DNA of 64,000 bases, taken from contig CAJFCJ010000025.1 of NCBI GenBank assembly GCA_904063045.1, forward strand, positions 372,001 through 436,000, in the 5' to 3' direction. The notes beneath the pieces are model-generated. The model did not search any database, was not told where the DNA came from, and worked only from the letters and a program-made list of their open reading frames with translations. Source of the stretch: Dimorphilus gyrociliatus. Its lineage: Eukaryota > Annelida > Polychaeta > Dinophilidae. The position numbers and the translations under genes are program-made. Below are positions 33,782 through 49,089 of the stretch, piece after piece (the stretch's first letter is position 1; the number at the start of each line of letters is the position of its first letter).

Positions 33782-35946
33782 ATGGCTAATACATCAAAGA
33801 TTGACAATAACTTATTCAAAGTTCCTCTTAGCACTGGATTTAGGAGATTTTTCTATTTCGTCAAACCGGAAGAAAGCTCCTTTGATAGTCCCGAAAATGT
33901 ACCTAGTTATATTAATGAGGTAATTACGAAAAAGAGGAGTTTTATGTAGTTTTCATTAATAATACGATACTTTCTTGTGTTTAATTTATTCAAATTTATT
34001 CCAATCATTAATTATCATTTCTTTCTGTTTTCCTTTATTTCTTGAATAAAAACTACAAAAAGGCTTTACCATTCTTCTTTGTATTGATAATAACCGAAAA
34101 CATCATCAATTGGTACAAAGACAAAAAAATGATGAGACTAAACGATGCTATGTCATCTATATCCGCTGGTATAATAAGTCAACTACCTCTGTAAGTGTAC
34201 CTAATCCTTCATCTTTTTAATCCTTTTAAGTATTTAATTCAAAATTTTCAAGGTTAATTCGTTAGATTGAAACCCCGATTGTATCTTTTTATAGATTAGA
34301 TTTCGTAGAGATTAACATAGAAAAAAAATAAGAGATTTAATTCTCTGTTTTAATCATAAATACTTTGATTAAAGAAGAATATTATGTAATACTGTTTATA
34401 AAAGTCTGTTTTTATTGATGTTTTCTTGATATTTTATCTTTTTGATAGTCTATTTGGAAGGTCGATTGAAGTTGTCGTTTTTTGCTACGTTCACAAACAC
34501 TATAAGATTGCAGAATTGAATTGGAATAGTCCTATTACATGGTGGATCGGCTTTTTGGGTGTTGATTTGGGATACTATTGTTTACATAGGGCTGGACATG
34601 GTTAATTATTCATTTCTAATAAGAACTGTTTGCAGTATTTTATTTTAACGTTTTGCAGAAATTAATCTTTTTTGGGCTGCTCATCAGGTTCATCACAGTT
34701 CTCAAGATTACAATTTATCAACGGCTCTAAGACAATCGATATTTCAAAGGTATTGTTCATGGATGTTCTACGCTCCTTTAGCCTTATTTCTTCCTCCTCA
34801 AGTGTACATGGTCCATGTACAATTTAATCTGTTATATCAATATTGGATACATACTGAGGTAGTTTAAATAGTTCTTGCTTTTATTAAAATACAAATGTAA
34901 GTCTGTGTGTTAGTTAATTGACACTTTGGGCCCACTTGAATGGATTATGAATACGCCAAGCCATCATAGAGTGCATCATGGAAGAAATCCATACTGCATT
35001 GACAAAAACTACGCGGGTACCCTTATTATTTGGGATAGATTGTTTGGAACTTTCCAAGCCGAAGAACGGGAAGTATCTTATGGCCTTGTGCATCCTTTAC
35101 AAACCTGGAATCCTTTTAACGTACAACTATGCCATTTTAAATGGATTTGGTTAAGATTTAATCAGGAAAAAACAATCTTAGATAAATTATCAACCATATT
35201 CAAAGGTCCTGGATGGCATAAGGGAACACCACGTCTCGGTAAACACGAGGAACTACCAGAAGTAAGATAATTCTCCTATGAGGAAAAAATTACTAAACTT
35301 TAATTAAAAATATCCTCATTAAAAGGTAGAATATCCGGTTAAACTTTATGACAATCACCTGCCTTATTGGTACAATATCTACGTGTTTGCACATTTTTTG
35401 ATACTAATTGTGGCTTATACGGAATTGGTTCAATTTAAAACCGTAAACTAGACATATTCCAACAAATTTATCAAAGAGAATTATATTTTTCTTATATATT
35501 TATTACAGATAATGACGTCATACCAAATAACTTTGGCTATATTATTTATTTTATACAGTTTAACGACCTTTGGTGCCCTTAACGATAAAAAGTAATTGAC
35601 CTATATAAATCTAAAAATTAAAAATATATTTAATCTTTTATCGTTCTTTATTATAGAATTTATGGTTGTTATATGGAATCTGTAAGACTTTTAATATTCA
35701 TGGCGTTATATTTCTATTTCGATCCGGAAAAGAAGTTTCCATCAAAACATTATTTCTATAATGTTAGAGTATTTATGTTAAACATTTAATTGAATATAAA
35801 TAATGCTAATTTATTATTGTTTTTAGGGTATTAAAGTTTTCTCAACTTTTAGCTTTTGTTTATTTACTCTAATTGCTAATCGACAATATACAACTGGAAT
35901 AAATTACTGCCATGAAATCACTCAAAAAACCAAGAAATTATTATAA
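33782..35946 (+). CDS. AGMO: Alkylglycerol monooxygenase (TMEM195)
   Basis: ER membrane tetrahydrobiopterin-dependent di-iron enzyme that cleaves the O-alkyl bond of ether lipids to glycerol and a fatty aldehyde. Nine exons: 33782-33919, 34063-34190, 34449-34600, 34659-34858, 34914-35261, 35326-35442, 35509-35591, 35657-35762 and 35827-35946, giving 463 residues (human about 445). The fatty-acid-hydroxylase histidine motifs are all present: HRAGH (H-x3-H), HQVHH (H-x2-HH) and HRVHH (H-x2-HH) in NTPSHHRVHHGRNPYCIDKN. Family blocks TALRQSIFQ, NYAGTLIIWDRLFGTF and IFKGPGWHKGTPRLG are intact. Several hydrophobic helices flank the catalytic core. An in-frame upstream ATG at 33713 would add a hydrophobic 23-residue leader; the ATG at 33782 (MANTSKIDN) was preferred because the next residues align with the usual N-terminus. 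Confidence 0.95.
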
Positions 35947-36863
35947 GAATATTGTTTTTCTTTTATAAAAAAAAACAAAAACTGTTCTCTAGAAAGTTGT
36001 TTCTTTCTCTATCTATTCTATCTATCTTTGCTTGCTACCTATTTTTAAAAATGATCTTTAAGCTTCAAAATATATGTGAATAAAAAGAATTCCACTGATA
36101 ACGAAATAGTTATACAATTGACCTAAGACTTTCTACTGGAGAGTACATATTTTTTTGTCTTAGTACTTCGGGTACAAGTACCAAAGACTAAATATCGTCC
36201 AGTAAGTAGTTTAGAGATTAAAATGTAACGGAATGATGTACGTTACAGAAATTGATGAAAAGGTGGGATAAAAAACACATGAACAGCTGTAAATAAGCAA
36301 ATGGGATACAAAAATTCCCGTATTTTCTTCTATCTTTATTTATAGATACGGATGTTATCGATTTTTAATATACCCGCTTAAATTATTTACATAAATATTT
36401 CATATATAATTGATAATTTTTATGTTAGAAATGTTAATATTATTCGAATTTTTATGTCTCCCCTATAATTTTTCGCTCCTGTTCAAAAGCAGACTGGAAG
36501 ATCAATACGTGCAGTTTAATTTCAATTTTATTACAGCCAACTTTCATTCAAGCAGAGACCTTGAAGAGTGTACATTTTCAAGATACGATTTATAGATTGA
36601 TTTTTATTTTCTTAAATCTATATTATCTGTTCAAGATAAGGCATTATCAAATCAACAAATTTTTGTTACAAGAAAAATTATTAGATGCTTGCAATCAAAC
36701 TATCTGTATTGCATTCAAAGGTACACAGCGCTTCCATGTAAGTTACTTCAATAAACAATAAAGTACATATCGCTGTTTATTTATTTTGTTGTAAGTACTG
36801 TTTGTAATTGACCGGACAAGAAATTACGAACGTATCACGCATACTGAAAAGTTTACAAAAAGT
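35947..36863. other. Convergent 3' region of AGMO and VCP
   Basis: About 0.9 kb without a gene. Plus-strand AATAAA signals at 36750-36755 and 36757-36762 could end AGMO. On the minus strand an AATAAA (TTTATT at 36776-36781) could end VCP, so the two transcripts may meet or overlap within a few tens of bases. Confidence 0.5.
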
Positions 36864-39907
<3,044 letters not shown>

Positions 39908-40030
39908 GATTTTGTAGACTTTTCCTTTTAATTCAGTAACGTAGACAACGGATTATTATACTATACTGACGATACTGGTTCTCTATCGATATCGACAGGT
40001 CACCTAATTTCCGTTTCCTACACAGTGCAA

Positions 40031-40040
40031 GCGCATGCGC
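40031..40040. promoter_or_regulatory. NRF1-type palindrome GCGCATGCGC upstream of VCP
   Basis: A perfect GCGCATGCGC in otherwise AT-rich sequence, 124 bases upstream of the VCP start. This is the core of the NRF1 consensus found in housekeeping promoters across animals. Confidence 0.55.
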
Positions 40041-41568
40041 AAGTAGTCAGGACACTGCAAAATTTTTAAATTTCGAAATTACTTTTATTTTCTCTTTATG
40101 ACACTTATTAAAACAGAAATTATATCAGTATTATTTATTATATTTGTCCAATAGCGTTAAAACTTTAACTTTGTTTAAAATAAACAAGAAGTTATGTAAG
40201 AAATGAATAAATGAAGCATGAATAATTGTGATTGCACAATGGTATATAATATGCAGACACGTAGCCTATGTCTTACTGGTAAATAGTCACTCACTATATT
40301 TACATAAAATCGATAGCATACTTTATACACAGTATATGCCGTACAAGTTTTAATCAATAGGGTTTTAGGTTACTCAATTTCAAAGGCATTTTCGACAGAA
40401 AACTGAAAGATTTAGACTCAATGAATCTAACAGACACTGCTAGACGTATCGAAATTCTAGATGAATTTAACACATTTCACAATAATACTATCGAATAAAA
40501 GAACACATAAGAATTAGTGAAAGTTCAGAGATTATACGAATTTCCTATAAAATCAATAATATTAATCATAATTCATTGATAGAAGATAAGGTTTAACTCT
40601 ATTCCCCTGAATACGTATGAATATATTAAAATTCGGAAAGTAATGAAGATATGTTTACAGAAGAGAAAATTTAGATAAAACTCTTTGGGGAAGTAAAAAA
40701 TCAAGCCATCAGTGATTATGTATACAATCAAATGTTAAGGATGTTTGATGGAACATCAATCGAAAAAAGAATATACGTCATTAGGATAAATTTGACGTTT
40801 TAGATATAATTTCTTGGGTTTAACCATCTTTATATACCATTATTAGAAGAAGACTCTCATTTGTCAATTTTAGTATATTATCTAAGAGAATGTTCTATTT
40901 AAGATAACGTTAATTTATCATATTTCTCCGAGATAAATTGTAAACTAACAAGCTGTTAGTAGAATGTCATTATATGTATAATATGTTCTATTATAGAAAA
41001 AGATTCTTATCCCGCCTCTAAGACCGTTATTGAAAACGATAACAATCTTATTTCGAGAATTACTAAATACTAGGTAGAAAATTTTTTAATACTTCCGAGA
41101 AAAATCTCCACATGTATAGTAAATTACTATATATTCTTTGAAAAGCTCTAAGAAAGTCGTGGATTTTAGGCAAACTTCCGGTAAGCAATATAATATTTAA
41201 GGCGAATAACATATTAATACAAATTTCCGTTATTAGTTTCTCCAAAGATCATAATTCTATTGATAGTAAGGATTTACTGTTTTCTAGCAAAATGGATAAC
41301 GAAGACCTTTATTATTAGACCTCAAAGTTTTTATACAATACTTGACATTCTCCCTTACACAGTTTGTGGTAAACAGGAACAGTAGCCATTAATTATAAAG
41401 AACTCGTCTATTTGATATTTCCCTTCAATAAATTCTCTTTTATTTCATTAAGCGTTTGACCTAGAAATCCCTTCATAATATTACTATATGAAAGATTTTA
41501 GATTATGATTTTTTTAAACGTCTTCCAATTTGCCGGGTATCCTTCTTTATTATCTAAGATTGGTAGTA

Positions 41569-41576
41569 TCACGTGA
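41569..41576. promoter_or_regulatory. TCACGTGA E-box palindrome upstream of ALKBH7
   Basis: Perfect TCACGTGA 108 bases before the ALKBH7 start; the same octamer lies at a similar distance ahead of TNPO1. Candidate USF/MITF/TFE site. Confidence 0.4.
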
Positions 41577-41683
41577 TAATAGACCAAAAACCGGTGTTAC
41601 CGAAAAGGTGCTACGGCTTGATCGGTAACTTTCAATAATTGTATTTCCCTTAAAACGTCGTTAGAAAGAGTCTAAATTAGATC

Positions 41684-42630
41684 ATGTTTAAAACTGGGCG
41701 GTTAATAAAAAACTGCCTTAAAATATATTCTTCAAATCTTTGTCGAACGTTGAATATTTCGACGTTAAACCGAAATTTTCAACCTGCATTGAGCGATGAA
41801 GTTATTGATACAAATGATGAGAATACCTATAATATTTTATCGAATAATATGTTAATCTTTAAGGATTTTATAACGGTAGAGGAAGAAGATAATCTACTCA
41901 GAGAGTTAGAAGTTCACTTGAAGAGATTAAGATACGAATATGATCATTGGGATGATGTAAGAAAATAATAATAACAAAAAAAGAAAAACGGGACAAGGAA
42001 TTTTCAAATCTTCTCTTTCAGGCTATTCACGGTTATCGGGAAACTGAAAGGAAATCGTGGAAGAAAGAAAATCAAACCATTGTCGATAGAATAAGAAATG
42101 TTGCTTTTGAAGAAAATTCCAAACTTCTGCCTCTTGTGCACGTATTAGATTTATCAAAAGACGGATGGATAAAACCTCATGTTGATAGTGTTAAAGTAAA
42201 TATAACTTTGGAGGGAGGAAAAACACAAATCTAATTAGTAACTTAATTAATTAAATTTGTTATACAGTTTTGCGGTGATACGATAGCCGGAATATCGTTA
42301 TTATCATCAGCAGTGATGAGACTAATTAACGAAGGGGATAAAACAAAATTTGGCGATGTTCTTCTAGAAAGAAGATCATTGTACGTTATGAAGTAAGTAC
42401 TAAGAAAATAAGAAAGGAAAGGAAATAAAATTAAACTAGTTTTGCGGATGTATAAAGAGAATTTTGACAGTTAATTAACTAAGTGAATTTTTCTCTGTCG
42501 TTCCCGCAGAAAAAAGGCTCGCTATGACTACAGTCACGCAGTATTAAAAAATGAGGAATCACTTTTCAAAGGAAAACCAATAGAAAGAGAACGAAGGATA
42601 TCTGTGATTTGTAGGTCAGAACCTTGTTGA
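41684..42630 (+). CDS. ALKBH7: Mitochondrial alpha-ketoglutarate-dependent dioxygenase ALKBH7
   Basis: AlkB-family Fe(II)/2-oxoglutarate enzyme of the mitochondrial matrix, linked in vertebrates to programmed necrosis and mitochondrial RNA demethylation. Four exons: 41684-41956, 42022-42195, 42268-42392 and 42510-42630, giving 230 residues (human about 221). The first 35 or so residues are basic, hydroxylated and free of acidic residues ([20 protein letters not shown]), as expected for a mitochondrial presequence. The metal site is HVD in [11 protein letters not shown] plus the distal His in YDYSHAVL, and the 2OG-binding Arg lies in [24 protein letters not shown] is typical of the ALKBH7 subgroup. 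The gene is convergent with CFAP57, the stops being 111 bases apart. Confidence 0.93.
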
Positions 42631-42741
42631 TTATAATACTGATTATTAGAACTTTATTATTATTATTATCATTTTCTTTTCATTTGATACGTAAAATACT
42701 TAAAAAGATTCGAAAATTACAAATCATGTCTCTATGTAGTG

Positions 42742-45700
42742 TTAATGTGTTTCTATTGGCTCTAATCGTAATCCTGATGGCGGCCGGTCGTTGTTCCCAT
42801 AGAGTTCCATTTCCCTTAGTTGCGATCTTAATTTCGAAATTTCGTTTCTTTGCATATCGATTATTTTATTCTTGTCGGTAACTTCTAGTTCCAATTTGGT
42901 ATTTGGATTGTTGTCGAGGAGCTATATAGAAGGAAATTATTAGACAAACAATTAATTACTATTGTTTATAATTTCTTTACAAACCCTTGCAAGAGTTTCA
43001 GTAGCTTTAGCTTGATTAGTTTTCCTATGTAATCCTAAGGCTGCTTCCAAGTCGTGGACGTGAGAGCGAGCAATCTTCAACTCTTTTCGAAGATCGTTTA
43101 TTTCTTTGATTAGCGAGACATTTTCCTGCATAATTCTAACGTTATCAGCTTTATGAATTTCTGTATCCTTTACGAGTTTCTTCCTCAGGGATGCTACTGA
43201 ACGTTCTAAATGTTCTCTTTGACGGGCATACTCTTTTTGGATGTCAGCGTCAACGCTCGCCTCCGAAGTCTAATGAGTAAAATTTTTTTTTAACTTGTGA
43301 AAAGATAAGAAATAGTTTTAAGACACTTACGATGTCATCCTGTACGTGTTTTTTATATAGAGCTCTGATACTTTCGCCTAATAGCTTTGGATCTTGGATA
43401 TAGCCAACGCAATTATGTAAATCTGTTCTAAATCGTCTAACGACAGCTTCAACATCTCTGACTGTTTGACGTTCCTGATGCTTCTCCTTTTCAGTAGCCT
43501 TTAATTTTTGTTTTAATTCGCTAATGTTTAATTCTAGCTGGGTATTCTGCTTGTGGAATCTTTCCAATTCGCTTTCCATCTCTTGAATCTGTTCCTTTGA
43601 ATTTTTAATTTCCTTTTCGCGGGGTTCAATTTGTTTTTTAAGCTCTCTAATTTTATAATCCAAGACGAATTTAAACTTTTCTAATTCTTGATTTTTCTTT
43701 TTCAAATCGTAAATTCTCTTCTCTTTATCTTGAATAGTATCGTCTCTTTCTTGAATTTCTTTCTTCAGACCTTGGATATCTTTTTCTAATTGATGTATCA
43801 TGTTGTTGAGTTTTTGAATTTCTTGCTGATATTTCTTTATTTCTTCCTTATGATCTTCGATTTCTTTATTTAAGCTGGTAAACTTCTTTCTTAGAATACC
43901 TGTTTCAGCTTTCAACTTCATATTGTTGTCTTTCTCTTCCTTTAAGCGACGTTCATATCTATTTTTAATATCTAGGATCTCTCTATCAGCATCCTCCTCA
44001 ATTTGCCTCTTAGTTTCTTCGTATTCACGTTTTTGTTCTCTCATCTCGTCATTAGCAGTTTCCAACTTCTTGTTCATATCATTCAATTTGGCTTCGTAGA
44101 ATTCGGTCATCTCTTCCAGCTCTCTTTCTTTTTGCTCTTCCAGTTCCTAATTAATAATATTAACATTTAATAAATTAGTCTCCAATGAAAAATAGCTACA
44201 AGTGTAAAATAATCACAAACTTACGTGTAATTGTCTTTCGTAATCTTCCTGCATCTTTTGACTCTTCGTTTGTAATTCTTGATATTTTTCGTATTCGAGC
44301 ATCAACTTTTGATTGTTTGCAGATTCTGACAGAAAAGAATAAACAAATAAATAAATAATTAAATAAGACTTATTTGAATTAGTTATACCTAAATCTTGGA
44401 CTTCTTTACTGTGCCTTTCAATTATGTCGCTAACATCGTCTTCATGCTTTTGTTCTTGTTTCTCTTTCTCAGTTTTTAGAACTTGATTTTTGGTTTTCAG
44501 AGATTCCATTTCCTGAATAAACTTCTCAGTAAGTTCTTTTATCTTCTCGTTATAATTCATATCTTTCAATCTCATCTGATAGTCATTTTCCATCATTAAT
44601 TCGTCTACTCTTGTTTTCAATTCAGCCATATTTGAGTTCTTTTCTTCTAAATCCGACTTTGTTATCAGGATTTCTTCAGCATATCCAATATCTTTATCCG
44701 CTCGTTTTTGAGCTCTACCTTCCCTGTCTTGTATCTTCCATATCATTACGCATGAATCATCCGAGATAGTAATTAACTGCTGATCGTCGTGAGTAACTTT
44801 CATCTTAACAATCTGAGAAGAATGACCGGTGTATTCAATCCATTCTCCAGGTGTCGTCACAGGAAACTTGATAGATCTTAAGGCTCCGTTATGCATGCCG
44901 GTGAAAAGCATTCTACCTGAATGTGACATAGCAACAGATGTGAATGTTGCATTATCTTTGGCATCAATTTCTCTGAGTACTTGACAGTCCGAAATTTCCT
45001 TAAGAGTTTTATCAGACCCTACAGCGTAATATGTCTTCCCTTCTGGACTCAGAGCAACGCCTGTATAGTGATTTGATTTAAGAACACTCTCTCCAGGTCT
45101 CTTTCCTGTGTAAGTTTCCCATTCGTAAACTGCGCCATCAATACCACAAGACACAATTCTACTGTCGTCCTGACTCCAGACAACAGCTTTTACTTTTCCA
45201 TTATGGCCCTTTAGATTTTGTACCGTTTCAAAAGTAGTTGTTGAATAAACTTGTATTATGTTCCCATGGACAGCGGCGAATAAATGACCTCCATTAGAGA
45301 AAGAGCACTGAAAATGTAGATAATGTTTCAGTTTTAAAAGAGACGTCATTCAGTTTGTTTGAACTCAGAATACTTTTCATTTAACAATGGAGGCTATTTG
45401 CTTTTAAAAAGCCGTCTAAAAATCCACCCGCATATAAGGGTATTTTAGCTAAGGGTCAATAGTACTCAAAAGAAGACTAGACTGTTGTTTACTCTTACTA
45501 TTATTATTCCTATGATTAATTAACCAAAAACATACTAATTTACCAAATTTAATTAAAGTGTTAAATCGAAAATCCTATCTGTCAATATTTTATTTTAAAA
45601 GAACTTTATATAATTTAATCGAATAAATGCTTCTTACCTCTCGACATCCTCTAATTGTAAATTCTTTAAATGGGCGGATATCATCAATAAGAAGATTCAT

Positions 45701-48700
45701 CAGTCTCAGCTTATCGCTAAAACCAACAAGAATGTAGAGTCCACTAGGATGCAGAGCAATTGAATAAGCTTCTTCCGGAAATTCCTTATATAATTCTATA
45801 TTATTTGTTTCGAAATTCCAAACCCTTATAGAGTGATCGAGGGAACAAGTGGCTATTAGCGGTTTTCTTATGCAAACATCCAAACCAGTCACTTGACCGT
45901 GATGGAAAGACTGCGCAAGGAATTCGAACTTGCCATATTCCCCTTTACCCAATTCAGTTGACGAAAGAGCAATGGAAAAACTCTGACCTTGATCCGTAAT
46001 ACAAACTAAACTTTCCTCTGATGGACTTATTGCCAAGGCTGTTATTGTTTGCGCTGCGTTTTTAGCTGGATCGATTGTATTTTGATCTTCCGGAATCTGT
46101 TTTCAAAATGTATTTAATTACCTAAGATTTATCTAACCTTGTCTCATTCATCATTTTGCTATTAATTACTCTTTAAATACAACTATTCCTCTCTTTCGTT
46201 TCTTATTTATAGTCTCACTTTTCAATAAATATATATTCATTAAGATAAAATTAGAATTCTTAGAACACTTTATGAAAGAAAGACTTAACAAGGTGACGCT
46301 AGATGCCTTTGATGTAATCTCTGTAAGACTAATGGATTACAACCTTTTAATGGATTTTACAGATTATTATAAAATACTTTTAAAAATAGATGGCGCTGTG
46401 TGTATTTTCCTTGGAATAGGCTTTCTTGTACTCTTACTATCCTCCAACAAATAGCACAAAGCATCGCCTCTTTAAAGTAGTTTAAGAAGGAATTTAAACA
46501 TGATTTTCACAAGGCTAATTGAATATTCAAAGTCTAAATAGATGTATTTAATATAGTTTAATAGGGCTATAAAATAAATGATTGAAAAAACTACGTCTAT
46601 TCAAGAGCAGTTAATTTGGAAATAGCAATGCTTATAAAATATTCTCAAAAGTGATAAAATTTACCTAAATTTATTTTATGACTAAAATAATGGCTTTCAT
46701 TTACATTAACGCATCATAATAGACCATTTGGAGATTTCAATACAAAATAAATTATCCGTATAAATGGTATTATACGTGTTTTATGATTGAGAAAAGAACC
46801 ATTTGAAATCTTGATATTATTCTCATGTGAAAATATACATATGTATATATATATAACATAATTAACTGAGCTAATAAATTTCTTCTGTTTGCGCAAAGAA
46901 ACTTACCCTAACTTCTCTGGTTTTTTTGAAAACTTCTTTTTCTTCGCTCTTTTCAAAGATAAACACTCTTCCAGGGCCCACTGTACAGGCAAAACCTTTT
47001 GAAAAGGCGGCGATAGCTGTAACATTCACGGACGCATCGAAAGATTGTTCATCCGAAATTGTCGTCATTGTTTTCTCTCTTTCCAAATCGCTCTTTTCTC
47101 TGTCTAACTTGATTAGATCAGCAAGATTAATTTCACTTTTAACTTCTCCAGCTTCAAAAATTAGTAGCCTGATGTAAAAAGAAATAAATAGTTTTTTATT
47201 TAATATAAAAAAGGGGGCTATTAATTATTACAGACTTTCCGCTGTCCGTTCCAACTACTACTCTTTCATCCGAAACCCAGGCTTGGCATAAATAATTTTG
47301 TTCCGCTTTTTGAAAAGCGAACTGTTTCAAGGTCGTTTCACTATACCTAAATAGTTTAAAGATTGCATTGCCAGTCGCGCATATTTGCGTATTATCTTGT
47401 GGATTAAACGTCACTTGGTAGACAGGCAATGATCCCCTTGGATCCGAAGTCTTGGTAGATGCCATTACTCGTGACTTTTCCCAAGTCCAATACAAAAGAG
47501 TCCAATCCGGCTTACCTCCCTGCGTAATTAAGTACTTTGAATCTGGTGAGAAGGAAACGCTAACAAATTCTGAGCTCTGAACTTCGGGTGACGTTAGAAC
47601 TTTCCTTTTTCTTAAAGAGTGTAGATCGTAAATTGTAACGGTCGCTTTTCCAGCGTGCCTTTCAGCCAAGGCTATATATCGCCTATTTGGAGAAACTGCC
47701 ATGGCTGTAAGAGCTTCAACTTTATCGGAGCCTGGAAGATAAATAGGATTTTCTGTAATTATCGTAGCAATGAAATCATGATATAATTGATAAAGAGAAA
47801 GATCTATTTTTAGATATTTTCATCTCTGTAAGAGGTCAGCCCCGATGATTTTATTATAGGAATTAGGGCATAATTATTCACAATTGGGTTGACCACCTGT
47901 AATTTAAAACTCTTCCACTTGAAAATCTCATTCTCCTTTTCATTTAATGATTCATAACATTATAAATAAATTCCCTTATTCTTTTGATAAAATTCCAACT
48001 AAACGCTTACTCTACCCACCTCCCAATTTAATAGCCTAAGATGGATAGCGCTGTTTCCCTAGCAACAGACAACGTATGTTTCTTAGTTTAACGCGTAGCT
48101 TTAGATCTTTTTCTAATTAAAACTTAACGAAACATATTTATCAACATCTTAAGTTACAATCAAAATAAATTGTTATGTCTTAAACAAAAAGAAAAAAAAA
48201 AGATGAGAATGTAAAGAAACAATAAATAAAACAAAGAAAAGAGGGAATTGAACCAAATTTGACAGCTTGTAATATTGTTAAAATGTCGAATTGTCAGTAA
48301 ATTTGTTTTTTAAAACAAAAAAGGATATAGGTTAAAAAAAGTTTGCAAGATTTATTTGGTTAAGACAGAGTATTTTGTACTTCAATGTCACATAACAAGA
48401 AAAAAAACCTATTTGGTTTCTTTCATACAATAGAATAATGCTATTAAGAAATTATTTGTTCTCCAAGGCTAATAATCTTTCCTATCTTTATCTCTTTAGC
48501 TCTCTCTCTCTCTCGCTCGCTCTCTGTGGATTTTTACAATTTGGTGGTCTACTTACTTTTGATGGAGATAAACAGAGTATCGAATCACTTATTTTTACAA
48601 TACAACCTTTTAAAACCTTGTACATATATCAATGTAATTGTTTAGGTTATTAACTTATTGTCTTTGCCTTGTTTTTCCTAAATTACCTTACATCTTAATT

Positions 48701-49089
48701 TAATTAATTAAAAAAAATATTGATTTATTCTCGTAATTGTTTCTTTATTGGTGTTATTTATGTTTATGTTATAATATTGTCATAGAATTTTTATGCAAAT
48801 ACTTAAACTTTTTCAAAGAGTATATAACTACTTATGAATTGACAGTTTGCCAAGAAAAGTTGTCTAAAACGAATTTTAGTATTATGTATTGGTTTACTAT
48901 ATATTTCGAAATGTCTAAAATAGACAAACCTGGAGGTATGAATTTTTGTATCTTCTGATCCATATTATACATAATAGTATTGGATCCTGCCGGATAAACA
49001 ACTGTTTGTTCATCATGATAGGCAATACTATTAGAGACGTTTCGTCGCAAGCCGAAAATATGCTTTTGAGTACACACTGCAATCGACAT
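42742..49089 (-). CDS. CFAP57: Cilia- and flagella-associated protein 57 (WDR65)
   Basis: Axonemal protein of motile cilia; the Chlamydomonas orthologue helps assemble a subset of inner dynein arms. Nine exons, 5' to 3': 48930-49089, 47236-47731, 46907-47168, 45638-46096, 44389-45307, 44225-44325, 43331-44146, 42985-43269 and 42742-42921, giving 1225 residues (human about 1250). The N-terminal half is WD40 repeats, for example [53 protein letters not shown] and [19 protein letters not shown]. The C-terminal half is a long, highly charged coiled coil rich in Glu/Lys ending in [21 protein letters not shown]. One donor (exon 47236-47731, GTCTGT) is weak but required by phase. RFX X-box motifs lie 54-68 bases upstream of the start and in the 1.2-kb first intron, as expected for a ciliary gene. 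Confidence 0.95.
48053..48066. promoter_or_regulatory. X-box (RFX site) in CFAP57 intron 1
   Basis: GTTTCC-CT-AGCAAC fits the RFX X-box pattern of two imperfect inverted half-sites with a 2-base spacer. Position within the first intron of a motile-cilia gene suggests an enhancer or alternative promoter element. Confidence 0.5.
48500..48526. repeat. (CT)n microsatellite
   Basis: TC dinucleotide run with two TCGC interruptions inside CFAP57 intron 1. Confidence 0.8.

Larger units (their letters stand above)
39908..41683. other. Divergent intergenic region between VCP and ALKBH7
   Basis: About 1.8 kb. The 150 bases next to VCP are less AT-rich and hold an NRF1-like site. The 120 bases next to ALKBH7 hold a TCACGTGA. 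The middle (about 40080-41520) is AT-rich with only short frames, such as those at 40175-40357 and 41063-41245, that show no family features. I see no RNA gene or repeat family here. Confidence 0.5.
47732..48929 (-). other. First intron of CFAP57
   Basis: About 1.2 kb after the first 53 codons. It holds an X-box-like GTTTCCCTAGCAAC (48053-48066) and a (CT)n run (about 48500-48526). No exon-like frame is convincing. Confidence 0.6.

Noticed and set aside
40080-41520. Search for a gene between VCP and ALKBH7
   Set aside because: Only short AT-driven frames; no splice-supported or family-like exon was found.
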